A stretch of 64,000 nucleotides of DNA from Verrucomicrobiota bacterium (GTDB taxonomy: Bacteria; Verrucomicrobiota; Verrucomicrobiia; Opitutales; Opitutaceae), in the NCBI GenBank assembly GCA_023443455.1, contig JAEZUE010000037.1, positions 130,739 through 194,738 on the forward strand, read 5' to 3'. Made by a program: the position numbers and the translations under genes. Positions 1 through 8,755 of the stretch are shown here, in pieces; position 1 is the stretch's first letter; each line of letters starts with the position of its first letter. The notes under the pieces were generated by a model, which was not told the DNA's origin, did no database searches, and saw nothing but the letters and a program-made list of their open reading frames with translations.

Positions 1-56
1 TACCGCTGCAAGCATTCATCCGCAACCTGCGGTGACGCCGGAGGCGGCGCCCGCAA

Positions 57-476
57 TCATCGCTCGAAGCGATCGACCGCGGAAACCTTCCCCTGCTCGA
101 AGTGCACGCGCACGCGTTCGCCATCCGATCCGCCGGCGGTGGTGCCGAGACCGACGGCCCCACCCGAATGCCGACCGCCTCCCCCGATGCCGACGCCAAA
201 GGAAATGACCGGCGTCTTGTCGAAATAGGCCCAGCTCTCGGTCTCGCCCTGTTCGGTCTGCCGGCGCAGCACCCGGTCCGGTTTGCCCAAAGCCATCTCG
301 ACCATTTCGGCCGTGAAGCCGACCTCGACCATGCCAGCCCGAATCTTCGCCTGCACTGCCGGCGCATAGCTGGCAAACGCCGCCTCGTTTCGTTGGATGC
401 GCGAGGCCGGTGTCGAACAACCAGCCAGCACGAACAGACTCAAAAGAGCGAGGGGCACACAAGAGTGGCGTTTCAT
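57..476 (-). CDS. BamE/SmpA-like outer-membrane lipoprotein
   Basis: A 139-residue protein with a clear lipoprotein signal: MKRH, a hydrophobic stretch, then the lipobox LAGC at about residues 17-20. The start is chosen at the Met that opens this signal; a longer in-frame reading upstream has no such feature. The mature part contains a pattern (VEMALGKPD, then an aromatic ESWAYFD strand, then VRVHFEQGKV) typical of the SmpA/OmlA (BamE-like) fold, used by small lipoproteins in outer-membrane assembly. A Gly-rich loop (GVGIGGGGRHSGG) interrupts the fold. It is transcribed divergently from rpiB across about 120 bp. The family call is from motif resemblance; the actual role is unknown. Confidence 0.7.
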   Translation of the reverse strand: MKRHSCVPLALLSLFVLAGCSTPASRIQRNEAAFASYAPAVQAKIRAGMVEVGFTAEMVEMALGKPDRVLRRQTEQGETESWAYFDKTPVISFGVGIGGGGRHSGGAVGLGTTAGGSDGERVRVHFEQGKVSAVDRFER

Positions 477-595
477 CGGGATACAGGGTTGGCCGAGGGC
501 ACCCCGGCTCCGACACTTATGGCGCGCTAATGTTCGTTCGCAACCCGGCATTGCCAAGCAGGCATCCCGGGACCAACGTCCGCCCCCTTTCACCC

Positions 596-1036
596 ATGTC
601 CAAACCCACCGTCGCTCTCGCCTCCGACCACGCCGGCTTCCGTTACAAGGAAGAGATCAAGAAGATGCTCCTCGAGCAGGGGTACACTGTCCGCGATTTC
701 GGCACCTATTCCGCCGAGTCCTGCGACTACCCCACCTACATCCGCCCCGCGGCGGAGGCCGTGGCGCGCGGCGAGTATGACCGCGGCATCGTGCTCGGCG
801 GCTCCGGCAACGGCGAGGCCATCGTCGCCAACAAGGTCAAGGGCATCCGCTGCGGCCTGTGCTGGAGCGAGGAGACCGCCATCGCCAACCGCGACCACAA
901 CGACGGCAACGTGCTCGCCCTCGGCGAACGCATGGTGTCGCTCGAGCTCGCGTTGAAGCTCGCCCAGCTCTGGCTCGAGACGCCGTTCAGCAACGACCCG
1001 CGCCACGTCCGCCGCATCCAGGCGATCGAGGGCTGA
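596..1036 (+). CDS. rpiB: Ribose-5-phosphate isomerase B (Glu-type)
   Basis: A 146-residue RpiB/LacAB family sugar isomerase that interconverts ribose-5-phosphate and ribulose-5-phosphate in the pentose phosphate pathway. The N-terminal ALASDHAGF motif carries the Asp and His that bind phosphate and open the ring, and NRDHNDGNVLALG closes the active site. At the catalytic-base loop this protein reads GGSGNGEAIVANK (Glu74) where enterobacterial RpiB has a Cys, so it belongs to the Mycobacterium-like class that uses Glu. The start is at MSKPTV, matching the normal family length; a longer in-frame extension upstream to position 410 is not family-like. No partner genes are nearby. Confidence 0.93.
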   Translation: MSKPTVALASDHAGFRYKEEIKKMLLEQGYTVRDFGTYSAESCDYPTYIRPAAEAVARGEYDRGIVLGGSGNGEAIVANKVKGIRCGLCWSEETAIANRDHNDGNVLALGERMVSLELALKLAQLWLETPFSNDPRHVRRIQAIEG

Positions 1037-1185
1037 GGCGTGTTGATGCAGACGAGAGGCGAGCGTCGAGTGGCGAGCGCCAAACCAATTGTGCACAACG
1101 CGATTGCCCGAGGGGGCTCTCGATCTGACTCCGGAACTCCGGCCCTCTACACTCGTCCCTGGTCGCTCGACTTAATCACTACGGC

Positions 1186-1342
1186 TGAGCCGTGATGATG
1201 CTGTCGAGAGGCGAGCATCGAGGGACGAGCGCCAAACCATCGGTGGCAAGCTTCCAGCACGAGTGCTTCGCTCGATCTGCTCTGTGATCGGCCCCTCGAC
1301 GCTCGTCACTCGTCACTCGACCGAATGCTTACGGCTGAGCCG
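1186..1342. repeat. Dispersed ~150-bp repeat, copy A (with diverged neighbour)
   Basis: This copy begins with GGCTGAGCCGTGATGATG and a GAGAGGCGAGCATCGAGG motif, carries the inner block GCGCCAAACCATCGGTGG, and ends with CTCGACCGAATGC and GGCTGAGCC. Related copies occur at 4327-4478 and 19908-20055 in the opposite orientation, and partly at 25125-25232. A more decayed copy occupies about 1040-1195, directly upstream. Together with the REP pair at 1354-1428, these elements account for the 467-bp gene-free stretch 1037-1503. No protein is encoded. Confidence 0.7.
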
Positions 1343-1353
1343 GCCGCTTCCCC

Positions 1354-1428
1354 GTAGGAGCCTGCTTGCAGGCGATTTTCCGTATCCGTTTCATGCGGAT
1401 CCGAAATCGCCTGCAAGCAGGCTCCTAC
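1354..1428. repeat. REP-like inverted pair (GTAGGAGCCTGC family)
   Basis: Two copies of a 23-bp unit that starts GTAGGAGCCTGC and continues TTGCAGGCGAT face each other in inverted orientation, separated by about 29 bp, giving a potential hairpin of BIME type. Each unit itself contains the palindrome GCCTGCTTGCAGGC. The same unit occurs at 8584-8678 (three direct copies), 9478-9550, 14093-14149 and 47794-47816. Confidence 0.85.
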
Positions 1429-1503
1429 TATTCGGGAGAACAGCTCTCGGCCTCGCCGGCACGGAGACCGGCGCCACGGCCGGTCACGCAACGAGCGCCC
1501 GCC

Positions 1504-2337
1504 TCACGCCAACCACGGAAACTTCCGGGCGTCGGGCTTGCGCTTCTCGCGCTGGGCGCGGTGGAACTCCTTCGCCTCGTCGGTCATGTAGTAGAGCATG
1601 GTCGCGTTGCCGGCCAGTTCCTGGATGCCCTGCTGGCCGTCGACATCGCAGTTGAACGCCGCCTTCAGGCAGCGGATCGCGATCGGGCTCTTCTCGAGGA
1701 TCTCCTCGGCCCATTTCACCCCCTCGGCCTCCAGCTCCGCCACGGGCACAACCGTGTTGACCAGGCCCATCTCGAGCGCCTGCTGCGCATCGTACTGACG
1801 GCAAAGATACCAAATCTCGCGGGCCTTCTTCTGGCCGACGATGCGGGCGAGGTAGCTCGATCCGAAACCGCCGTCGAAGCTGCCCATCGCCGGGCCCACC
1901 TGGCCGAAGATGCCGTTGTCGGCGGCGATCGTCAGATCGCACACCAGATGCAGCACATGGCCGCCGCCGATCGCGTAGCCGGCGACGAGCGCGATCACGA
2001 CCTTCGGCATCGAGCGGATGAGCTTCTGCAGGTCGAGCACGTTGAGCCGCGGCACGCCGTCCTCGCCGATGTAGCCGGCATGCCCGCGCACGCTCTGGTC
2101 GCCGCCGGCGCAGAACGCGTACTTGCCGTCCGTATGCGGCCCCGCCCCGGTGAGCAGCACGACCCCCACCTGCTGGTCCTCCCGCGCATCGAGGAACGCG
2201 TCGTAGAGCTCGAACACGGTCTTCGGGCGGAACGCGTTGCGCTTCTGCGGGCGGTTGATCGTGATCTTCGCGATACCACCGCACTTGTGATAGAGGATGT
2301 CCTCGTAGGACTTGCAGGGCTGCCACTGGGTCGACAT
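1504..2337 (-). CDS. menB: 1,4-dihydroxy-2-naphthoyl-CoA synthase (type I MenB)
   Basis: A 277-residue crotonase-fold enzyme that performs the Dieckmann-type ring closure of o-succinylbenzoyl-CoA in menaquinone synthesis. Visible motifs are FCAGGDQSVRG (about 75-85, oxyanion-hole region), VAGYAIGGGHVLH (118-130), FGQVGPAMGSFDGG (144-157), IVGQKKAREIWYLCRQYDA and the C-terminal GNATMLYYMTDEA. The Gly in GQVG marks the bicarbonate-dependent type I enzyme rather than the type II form with Asp. The start at MSTQWQPCKSY fits family length. It is alone, with no other men genes beside it, and is divergent from kup across 98 bp. Confidence 0.95.
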   Translation of the reverse strand: MSTQWQPCKSYEDILYHKCGGIAKITINRPQKRNAFRPKTVFELYDAFLDAREDQQVGVVLLTGAGPHTDGKYAFCAGGDQSVRGHAGYIGEDGVPRLNVLDLQKLIRSMPKVVIALVAGYAIGGGHVLHLVCDLTIAADNGIFGQVGPAMGSFDGGFGSSYLARIVGQKKAREIWYLCRQYDAQQALEMGLVNTVVPVAELEAEGVKWAEEILEKSPIAIRCLKAAFNCDVDGQQGIQELAGNATMLYYMTDEAKEFHRAQREKRKPDARKFPWLA

Positions 2338-2435
2338 GCGCGCGACGTTAGGACCCGGCAGGCCGTTGCCAAGCCCGCTCCCGCCGCGGAAACATCTTGG
2401 CCCGGACCGCGCCGTCCCCACACTGCGCGCTCCGG

Positions 2436-4325
2436 ATGAGCCAACCCTCCGAAGCCAGTTCCGCCTCCGCCACCCGTACCGCCCTCACCTTGGGCGCCCT
2501 CGGCGTGGTCTTCGGCGACATCGGCACCAGCCCGCTCTACACCATCCGCGAGTGCCTGCAGCACCTGCCCGAGAGCGACCGCGCCACCGGAGTGCTCGGG
2601 CTTCTCTCCCTGGTCTTCTGGTCGCTCACGCTGGTGGTGAGCTTCAAATACGTCTCCTTCATCACCCGGGCGGACAACCGCGGCGAGGGCGGCATCTTCG
2701 CGCTGCTCGCCCTGCAGCGCACCGACAACTCCCCGATGCGGAAGATGACCGTCGGGATCTTCATCATCCTCACCGGCGCGGCATTGTTGTACGGCGAGGG
2801 CCTGATCACCCCCGCCATCTCGGTGCTCGCGGCCGCCGAGGGTTTTCGCACGGTCGCGCCCGGCATCACACGGTTCATCCCGTTGATCGCGTGCGTGATT
2901 CTCGCCGGCCTGTTCTGGGTCCAGCACAAGGGCACGCACGTGATCGGCCGCGCCTTTGGTCCCGTCATTCTGGTCTGGTTTGCCGTGCTCGGTGGGCTGG
3001 GAATCTGGCACATCGTCCAGAACCCGTCGGTGTTGTGGGCGCTCAATCCCCTCTACGGGGTTCGCCTCGTCACGAGCACCCCAAACCTGCCCATCGCGGC
3101 GCTGCTCGGCTCGGTCGTGCTGGCATTCACCGGCGTCGAGGCACTCTACGCCGACATGGGCCACTTCGGGCGCAAGGCCATCGCCCGCGCCTGGTACTGG
3201 GTCGTGCTCCCCGGCCTTGTCCTCAATTACTTCGGACAGGGCGCCCACGCCCTGCGCTATCCCGAGGACATCGCCAACCCGTTCTTCGTGCTCGCCCCGG
3301 CCGGCCCCGCCCGCTTCGGCCTGGTGCTGCTCTCCATCGCCGCCACGATCATCGCCAGCCAGGCGCTCATCTCCGGCACCTTCTCGCTGACCCGCCAGGC
3401 GATCCAGCTCGGGTTCTTCCCGCGCCTCGATGTGCGCCACACCAGCGCCGAGATCGAGGGCCAGATCTTTCTCCCCCTGGTCAACCGCATGCTCGCCGTC
3501 GGCGCCATCGCCACCGTGCTCGGCTTCGGTTCCTCGGAGGCGCTGGCCGGCGCCTACGGCATCGCCGTCACCGGTGCGATGACGATGACCACCATCGCGT
3601 TCTACTTCGTCGCACGTCGCCGCTGGAAATGGTCGGTGCTTGGCGCCGGCTCCCTCTGTGCCCTCTTCCTCGTGGTCGACCTGACCTTCTTCCTGGCCAA
3701 TGTGCCGAAGGTGCCCCACGGCGGCTGGTTGCCGTTGGCGATCGGGCTCGGGCTCCTCCTGCTCATGCATGTCTGGAAGCGCGGTCGCGAGGTGATCTAC
3801 GACCAGGTCTACGGTCGCGGCCTCGAGAACATCGAGGCGCCGTCGCTGCTCGCCGGCAACGAGGTCCATCGCGTGCCGGGCACCGCCATCTTCATGGCCT
3901 CTTCGGCCAAGGGCACCCCGCTGGCCCTGCTCCACCACCTCAAATCCAACCGCTGCGTACAGAAGACTGTCGTGCTTCTGAGCATCTCGGCCGAACCCGA
4001 ACCGCACGTCGCCGATGCGGAGCGGCTCACCATCGGCGAGCTCGGCCAAGGCGTCTGGCGCGCAGTCGGCCGCTACGGCTACATGGAATCGCCCGATGTC
4101 GCCAACCTCGTGGACCGGATCCGAGCCTGCGGGGTCAAGGTCGAGCCGATGAGCACGACCTTCTATTTCAACCGCGAGATGATCCTGACCGGCGGCAAGA
4201 CCCCGCTGTGGGAGTGGCAGAAATCCACCTACGCCTTCCTCAGCCGCAACGCCCGCTCCGCCAAGGACTACCTCAACATCCCCGCCAACCAGATCATCGA
4301 GATCGGCATGCCGATCCAGCTCTGA
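2436..4325 (+). CDS. kup: Low-affinity potassium uptake permease Kup
   Basis: A 629-residue KUP/HAK/KT family K+/H+ symporter of the inner membrane. The diagnostic N-terminal signature LGALGVVFGDIGTSPLYTI lies at about residues 18-36, followed by roughly twelve hydrophobic segments (for example TVGIFIILTGAALLYGEGLITPAIS split across TM3, and the DMGHFGRKAI loop). A cytoplasmic C-terminal domain of about 180 residues ends in MPIQL. Start chosen at MSQPSEASS, giving the usual family length. It is monocistronic, divergent from menB, and followed by a dispersed repeat rather than a recognisable terminator. Confidence 0.96.
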   Translation: MSQPSEASSASATRTALTLGALGVVFGDIGTSPLYTIRECLQHLPESDRATGVLGLLSLVFWSLTLVVSFKYVSFITRADNRGEGGIFALLALQRTDNSPMRKMTVGIFIILTGAALLYGEGLITPAISVLAAAEGFRTVAPGITRFIPLIACVILAGLFWVQHKGTHVIGRAFGPVILVWFAVLGGLGIWHIVQNPSVLWALNPLYGVRLVTSTPNLPIAALLGSVVLAFTGVEALYADMGHFGRKAIARAWYWVVLPGLVLNYFGQGAHALRYPEDIANPFFVLAPAGPARFGLVLLSIAATIIASQALISGTFSLTRQAIQLGFFPRLDVRHTSAEIEGQIFLPLVNRMLAVGAIATVLGFGSSEALAGAYGIAVTGAMTMTTIAFYFVARRRWKWSVLGAGSLCALFLVVDLTFFLANVPKVPHGGWLPLAIGLGLLLLMHVWKRGREVIYDQVYGRGLENIEAPSLLAGNEVHRVPGTAIFMASSAKGTPLALLHHLKSNRCVQKTVVLLSISAEPEPHVADAERLTIGELGQGVWRAVGRYGYMESPDVANLVDRIRACGVKVEPMSTTFYFNREMILTGGKTPLWEWQKSTYAFLSRNARSAKDYLNIPANQIIEIGMPIQL

Positions 4326-4326
4326 G

Positions 4327-4478
4327 CCAAGCATTCGGTCGAGGGACGAGGGACGAGCGTCGAGGGACCGAGCACAGAGGAGATCGAGCGAGGCACTCGT
4401 GATGGAAGCTCGCCACCGCCGGTTTGACGCTCGTCCCTCGACGCTCGCCTCTCGACCGCATCATCACGGCTGAGCGGT
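4327..4478. repeat. Dispersed ~150-bp repeat, copy B
   Basis: This copy directly follows the kup stop. It reads from AAGCATTCGGTCGAGGGACG through CACAGAGGAGATCGAGCG to CGCTCGCCTCTCGACCGC and CACGGCTGAGC, in the orientation opposite to copy A. The rest of the gap to the modBC stop (4479-4754) contains no recognisable gene or site. Confidence 0.7.
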
Positions 4479-4754
4479 AGCACTGTCGTTCGCCGGCAGC
4501 GCCGGGCCTTGTGTCCGTGCCGGTTCGAAGGCCGACGGCGCGTCGGCAGGAGGCGGCCCTCCACCGCCTTCGGAGGAGACCTCACCCGAGCGACCGACGT
4601 TGCCGATCGCAGCGTCACGGCTGTCCGGAATCCCCCATTCCTGGATACGCGCACTCCACCCCGGCCCACCAACGCACGCTCGGTGGCGGGCGAGAATCGC
4701 TGGTGGACGGCCGGTAGTTGGCGAAGCGTCGCGCTCGGTCCAACTCCAGGCAGC

Positions 4755-6626
4755 TCAACGTGCCATCAGGTGCACATTGGGGGCCTTGACCGCGGCGAAC
4801 ACGACCGCGCCGGGCGCGAGTTCGAACTCCGCCGCGGCTTGGCGCGTCAGACGCACGACCAGCGGAAAGCCGCAATCCAACTCCACGCGCATCAAAGCGC
4901 CCTCGTCGATCAACGCCGTCACCCGGCCGCGCCAGCAGTTGCGCGCGCTCGTCCGTCCCGCTCCGCCCTCGCGCACCAGCATCACATCCTCCGCCCGGAT
5001 GCTCACCAGCACCGACTCGGTGCCCGCGGGCAACCGGTCGGCGAAACCGAACAGCCGCAGGCCGTTGACCTGCACCGCCGCCATCGCCCCCTCCCCGCCC
5101 AGCATCCGCCCGGGCAGCACCGTCTCCACACCGACGATGCGCGCCACCGCATCGTTCGCGGGCCGGCGGAACACCTCCGCCACGGGCCCGTGCTGCAGCA
5201 CACGGCCGTCCTCGATCACGACCAGTTCGTCGCAGAGCGCCAACACCTCCTCGCGCGAGTGGCTGATCAGGAGCATCGGAATCCCGAGCTCGTCGCGGAC
5301 CCGCCGCAGGTACGGCAGAATCGCCGCCTTGCGCGCGGCATCGAGCGCGGCGAGCGGTTCGTCGAGCACCAGCAGACGCGGCGCCGACACCAGCGCCCGG
5401 GCGAGTGCCACACGTTGCCGCTCGCCGCCCGAGAGCCCGGCCACCGGCCGCGGCAACAACTCCGCGATGCCCAGCAGGCGCGCGATCTGGTGGCGGCGCC
5501 GCTCCCGCCCCGCCACCGGCGCTCGACGCTCCGCAAACCGCAGGTTGCCCAGCACGCTCAGATGCGGAAACAACGCCCCCTCCTGGGGCACAAAACCGAT
5601 GCGCCGCCGCTCGGTCGGCACCGCCACCCACCGCCCGACATCGGCCAGCACCGACTCGCCCAGCACCACCCGTCCGGCCGACGGTCGCCGCAATCCGACT
5701 ACGATCTCGGCGAGGGTCGACTTGCCCGAGCCGGACACCCCGAAGAGTCCCGTCACCCGCCCAGAAAACCGCGCGGAGACTTCGAGCGAGAATCCGCCTG
5801 GCGCCGCCCAGCACACCCCGTCCAAGACGAGAGCAACCGGCGGCGCCACGTCGGGCACTCCGTCAGAACACCCCCGCATCGACTCGGCCAGCCCACCCGA
5901 ATCCTCCGGCCCGCTCGCCCCGACACCGGGAGCGGGCGGGCTGAATTCGCGCCCGGCCACCCGCCCCGCCTTCCGTCGCAGCAACCACTCGCTCAGCGCC
6001 AGGGCACCGAAGGCGAGCGCGACCGACACACCGAGAAGGGAATACGCCGCCGGGTCGTTGCCCAGCTGCACCTCGTGGTAGATGCCGAGCGCGAGCGTGA
6101 TCGTCTCGCCCGGGATCATGCCCGCGATCATCACCGTGGCCCCGAACTCCCCGAGCGCGCGCGCAAACGCCAGCACCGTGCCCGCCGCGAGCCCGCGCCG
6201 GGCCAGCGGCAGCGACACCGCGAAGAACGTCCGCCACGCACCGGCGCCGAGCGAGCGCGCCACCTGCTCCAACCGCTCCGGCACCTCCTCGAACGCGACC
6301 CGGGCCGAGCGCACCAGCAGGGGCAACGACATCGCCGCCGTCGCCAGCACAACTGCCTTCCACGTGAAGACGATCTCCATGCCGAAAATATGGGTACACA
6401 ACCAGCCGAGCGGGCCGTGTTTCCCGAACAATTTCAGCAGGATCAAGCCCGTCGCCACCGGCGGGATCACCAACGGCAGGGCCACCAACGTCTCGACCAG
6501 CACCTTGCCCGGCCAGCGACGCCGCGCCAGCAGCCAGCCCAGCGCCACCCCGGCGGGCAGGATCGACAACGTGGCGAGCAGCGCGACGCCGAGGGTGAAC
6601 AAGGTGATCTGGAGCAAGGACCCCAC
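4755..6626 (-). CDS. modBC: Molybdate ABC transporter, fused permease-ATPase (ModB-ModC)
   Basis: A 623-residue fusion. Residues 1-225 are a ModB/CysT-type permease with five to six membrane spans and the EAA-type loop LGEFGATVMIAG. A 35-residue linker follows. Then comes a ModC ATPase with Walker A GVSGSGKST, Q-loop FVPQEGALFPHL, signature LSGGERQRVALARAL, Walker B LLVLDEPLAALD and H-loop LLISHSREEV. About the last 130 residues hold the TOBE/Mop molybdate-binding region ending in KAPNVHLMAR. The start is a GTG three bases after the modA stop, so the two genes are surely co-transcribed. A ModBC fusion is known but less common than separate genes. It energises molybdate or tungstate import from ModA and ends the large metal-uptake block. 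Confidence 0.93.
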   Translation of the reverse strand: MGSLLQITLFTLGVALLATLSILPAGVALGWLLARRRWPGKVLVETLVALPLVIPPVATGLILLKLFGKHGPLGWLCTHIFGMEIVFTWKAVVLATAAMSLPLLVRSARVAFEEVPERLEQVARSLGAGAWRTFFAVSLPLARRGLAAGTVLAFARALGEFGATVMIAGMIPGETITLALGIYHEVQLGNDPAAYSLLGVSVALAFGALALSEWLLRRKAGRVAGREFSPPAPGVGASGPEDSGGLAESMRGCSDGVPDVAPPVALVLDGVCWAAPGGFSLEVSARFSGRVTGLFGVSGSGKSTLAEIVVGLRRPSAGRVVLGESVLADVGRWVAVPTERRRIGFVPQEGALFPHLSVLGNLRFAERRAPVAGRERRRHQIARLLGIAELLPRPVAGLSGGERQRVALARALVSAPRLLVLDEPLAALDAARKAAILPYLRRVRDELGIPMLLISHSREEVLALCDELVVIEDGRVLQHGPVAEVFRRPANDAVARIVGVETVLPGRMLGGEGAMAAVQVNGLRLFGFADRLPAGTESVLVSIRAEDVMLVREGGAGRTSARNCWRGRVTALIDEGALMRVELDCGFPLVVRLTRQAAAEFELAPGAVVFAAVKAPNVHLMAR

Positions 6627-6629
6627 GGC

Positions 6630-7382
6630 TCAATCTGCCGGCAGAAAACCGTACTTGGCAAACACCGCCTGCGCCCCGGGCGTCGCGAGGAAGGCGACGA
6701 AACGCGCCGCCGCCGCGGGCTCCTTCGCCTCGCGCAACACCGCCGCCGGGTACGTGATGCCCGGCCCCTCGGCCAATGGGACCGCGATGACGATGCGCAC
6801 CTTCTTCGAGATCAGCGCATCCGTGCGGTAGACGAACCCCACGTCGACGTTGCCCGACTCCACCGCGGCCAACACAGCGCGCACGTTGTTGAGGGGTACA
6901 CACTTTTCGATCACCCCGGCCCACAACCCCATTTTCTGGAGATGCGCCTTCGTGTACGTGCCCACCGGCACGGTCGCGGGCTCGCCGATCGCGATGCGCT
7001 TCACGGCGGAGTTTGCCAGGTCCGCGAGGGCCGCGACCGGCAGCTCCTCATCGTCCGGCACGATGGCGACCAGTTGGTTGGCCAGAAACGTGCGCCGGGT
7101 GCCCGACGCCAACAGCCCGGCCTGCTCGAGCTGATCGACGCGCAGCTCGTCGGCCGAGAGGATCACATCGGCCGGCGCGCCTGACTGGATTTGCCGGGCG
7201 AGCGCACCCGAGGAGCCGAGATTGAAACGCACCGTGTCACCCGTGGCCTTGGCGTGGAGCGGAGCCAACTCCTTGAGCGAATCCGAGAGGCTGGCCGCCG
7301 CGAAGACGGTCACCTCGGCCGCGGAGGCAGGCCCCGCGAGCAACACAACCGCCGCAAGGAGAAGAATGGATACTGATTTCAT
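6630..7382 (-). CDS. modA: Molybdate-binding periplasmic protein ModA
   Basis: A 250-residue binding protein with a signal peptide of about 21 residues ending ASA-AEV. The mature start TVFAAASLSDSLKELA and the motifs FNLGSSGALARQIQSGAPADVILSAD (given here in part: GSSGALARQ and GAPADV) and GNVDVGFVYRTDA are diagnostic of ModA; the Ser residues of the first two and the Tyr of the last line the oxyanion site. Start chosen at MKSVSILLL, which opens the signal peptide. A gap of 194 bp separates it from the ATPase gene upstream, so it may have its own promoter; no clear ModE box was found there. It pairs with the fused modBC gene downstream. Confidence 0.94.
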   Translation of the reverse strand: MKSVSILLLAAVVLLAGPASAAEVTVFAAASLSDSLKELAPLHAKATGDTVRFNLGSSGALARQIQSGAPADVILSADELRVDQLEQAGLLASGTRRTFLANQLVAIVPDDEELPVAALADLANSAVKRIAIGEPATVPVGTYTKAHLQKMGLWAGVIEKCVPLNNVRAVLAAVESGNVDVGFVYRTDALISKKVRIVIAVPLAEGPGITYPAAVLREAKEPAAAARFVAFLATPGAQAVFAKYGFLPAD

Positions 7383-7576
7383 CGGATCATTCGGAGCAGG
7401 GAAAGCCGGTGCCATTTCCGGGGAGAATCGAGGCCATCCTCAAGATCGATCTTCCCCATCGCCGGCTCCATGGAAGGACCGATCTTCGGCCCGCCGCGAT
7501 TGGCGCGAGTCGAGCGAGGCAGCCGAGGTGCTCGCGTCCGGTCGGAATCGCAACCGATCTGCGGGCGTTAGCGGCT

Positions 7577-8755
7577 TCATTTTAGCGCCTCCCCCACCAG
7601 TTGCTCCCACGGCTCATCGAGCCGCTCGCCATGGCGGATTCGCTCGCGCAATCGGGCCAGCCGACGGTCGAGCGAGGCGAGGCGTTCACGGTTCGCCGCC
7701 TCCTGCGGCGACGGCTCGATCACCTGCTGCACCGCGCCGTGACGGATCACCAGTCGCCGCGCGCCCGAGAGTGCGAGCAGCGGGTCGTGCGTCGAAAGCA
7801 GCACGATCTTCCCCTGATCGACGAAGAACTCCAAAGCGCGGGTACGGTCGACGCCGGCGTTCTCGATCTCGTCGATGAGCACCACCGGCTTGGGGCTGAG
7901 AAACGCCGCATCGGCGATCATCAGCGCGCGCGACTGACCGCCGCTGAGCTGTGTGAGCGCCGTCTCCGGGCCGAACGGCTCGCCGGCCATGCTGATCGCG
8001 GCGTCGAGCACGCGTTGCATCGCCACCTCCGGCGCCGCCAGCGCGCGGCTTTCCGCGTGCATCTGGAGAAATTCCGCCACGGGCAGATCCATGACAAAGT
8101 TCATGTTCTGCGTGATCTGCGCGACGATCCGGCCCTCGCCAGTGAACCGCGACTCGGCCGGCGGCGGTTGGCCGTCAATCAGCACGGTGCGCCCCGTCGG
8201 CGTATCACCTTGCGCGAGGCACTCGATGTCGCCGAGGAAACGGCTCTTGCCCGCGCCCGTCGGGCCGACGAGGCAAACGACGTCGCCCGGTCGGAAGATC
8301 AGGTCGAACTGCTCCGGGTTGCCGCTCTTGTCACGCCCGTGGCGGATCTCGAGCGTGCGCAGTGTCGCGCCCTCGCCCATCGCCGCGTGCGCGCCGAGGA
8401 AGGCCGCGAGTCCATCGACGAGCCGTTCGTAGTCCCAGCCGCTCTCGGCCCGGAAATCCCACGACTGCGCCTCCCACCACGCCCGCAGCGTGCGGTGCGC
8501 GGCGCGTGAGGGCAGCTTGTTGAGCAGCAGAAATTCGTCGCAACGCGGATCGGCGAAAGCGGGTTCCGAATTGGTCTCCGCATGTAGGAGCCTGCTTGCA
8601 GGCGATCCTTCCGTCCCCTGTAGGAGCCTGCTTGCAGGCGATCCTTCCGCCCCCTGTAGGAGCCTGCTTGCAGGCGATCCGCCGCCATCCGGCGATTCAC
8701 GCCCAGAATCGCGTGCGAGCACGCTCCTCCCTCCAGCAGCAATAGCCTCAGACAT
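7577..8755 (-). CDS. Orphan ABC-type ATPase with repeat-encoded N-terminus
   Basis: A 392-residue soluble ATPase. Walker A is GPTGAGKSRF, the Q-loop region IVAQITQNMNF, the signature LSGGQSRALMIADA, Walker B PVVLIDEIENAG and the H-loop LLSTHDPLL. No membrane segment and no adjacent dedicated permease is present. The coding start overlaps the end of the GTPase gene by 8 bp, implying translational coupling. Residues 27-58 are three tandem 12-residue units (SPASRLLQGAEG and variants) encoded by three direct copies of the REP-like repeat; residues 8-20 come from a fourth degenerate copy. The repeat-coded tract lies before the conserved region, so it may be tolerated as a spacer. The role is unknown; its constant partners here are the GTPase and a cytosolic binding-protein-like protein. 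Confidence 0.8.
   Translation of the reverse strand: MSEAIAAGGRSVLARDSGRESPDGGGSPASRLLQGAEGSPASRLLQGTEGSPASRLLHAETNSEPAFADPRCDEFLLLNKLPSRAAHRTLRAWWEAQSWDFRAESGWDYERLVDGLAAFLGAHAAMGEGATLRTLEIRHGRDKSGNPEQFDLIFRPGDVVCLVGPTGAGKSRFLGDIECLAQGDTPTGRTVLIDGQPPPAESRFTGEGRIVAQITQNMNFVMDLPVAEFLQMHAESRALAAPEVAMQRVLDAAISMAGEPFGPETALTQLSGGQSRALMIADAAFLSPKPVVLIDEIENAGVDRTRALEFFVDQGKIVLLSTHDPLLALSGARRLVIRHGAVQQVIEPSPQEAANRERLASLDRRLARLRERIRHGERLDEPWEQLVGEALK
8584..8678. repeat. Three direct in-frame copies of the REP-like unit
   Basis: The 23-bp unit (GTAGGAGCCTGC...GGCGAT) occurs at 8584-8606, 8620-8642 and 8656-8678 with an exact 36-bp period, all in one orientation inside the ABC ATPase gene. The period equals twelve codons, so the reading frame stays open. 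A fourth, variant unit in the reverse sense lies at about 8708-8730. Confidence 0.9.

Noticed and set aside
1995..4334. A 779-codon minus-strand open frame
   Set aside because: Antisense to kup; low-complexity Glu/Gly/Asp-rich translation with no motif.
4509..7184. An 891-codon plus-strand open frame
   Set aside because: Antisense to modBC and modA, which have complete family motifs; the product is His/Arg/Pro-rich.
7383..7576. Possible Moco riboswitch or ModE box upstream of modA
   Set aside because: No ModE-like ATCGNTATATA half-sites and no recognisable riboswitch core could be found by eye.
8584..8678. Possible CRISPR array
   Set aside because: Three 23-bp units have spacers of only 13 bp that are nearly alike, and there are no cas genes; these are REP-like units inside a gene.
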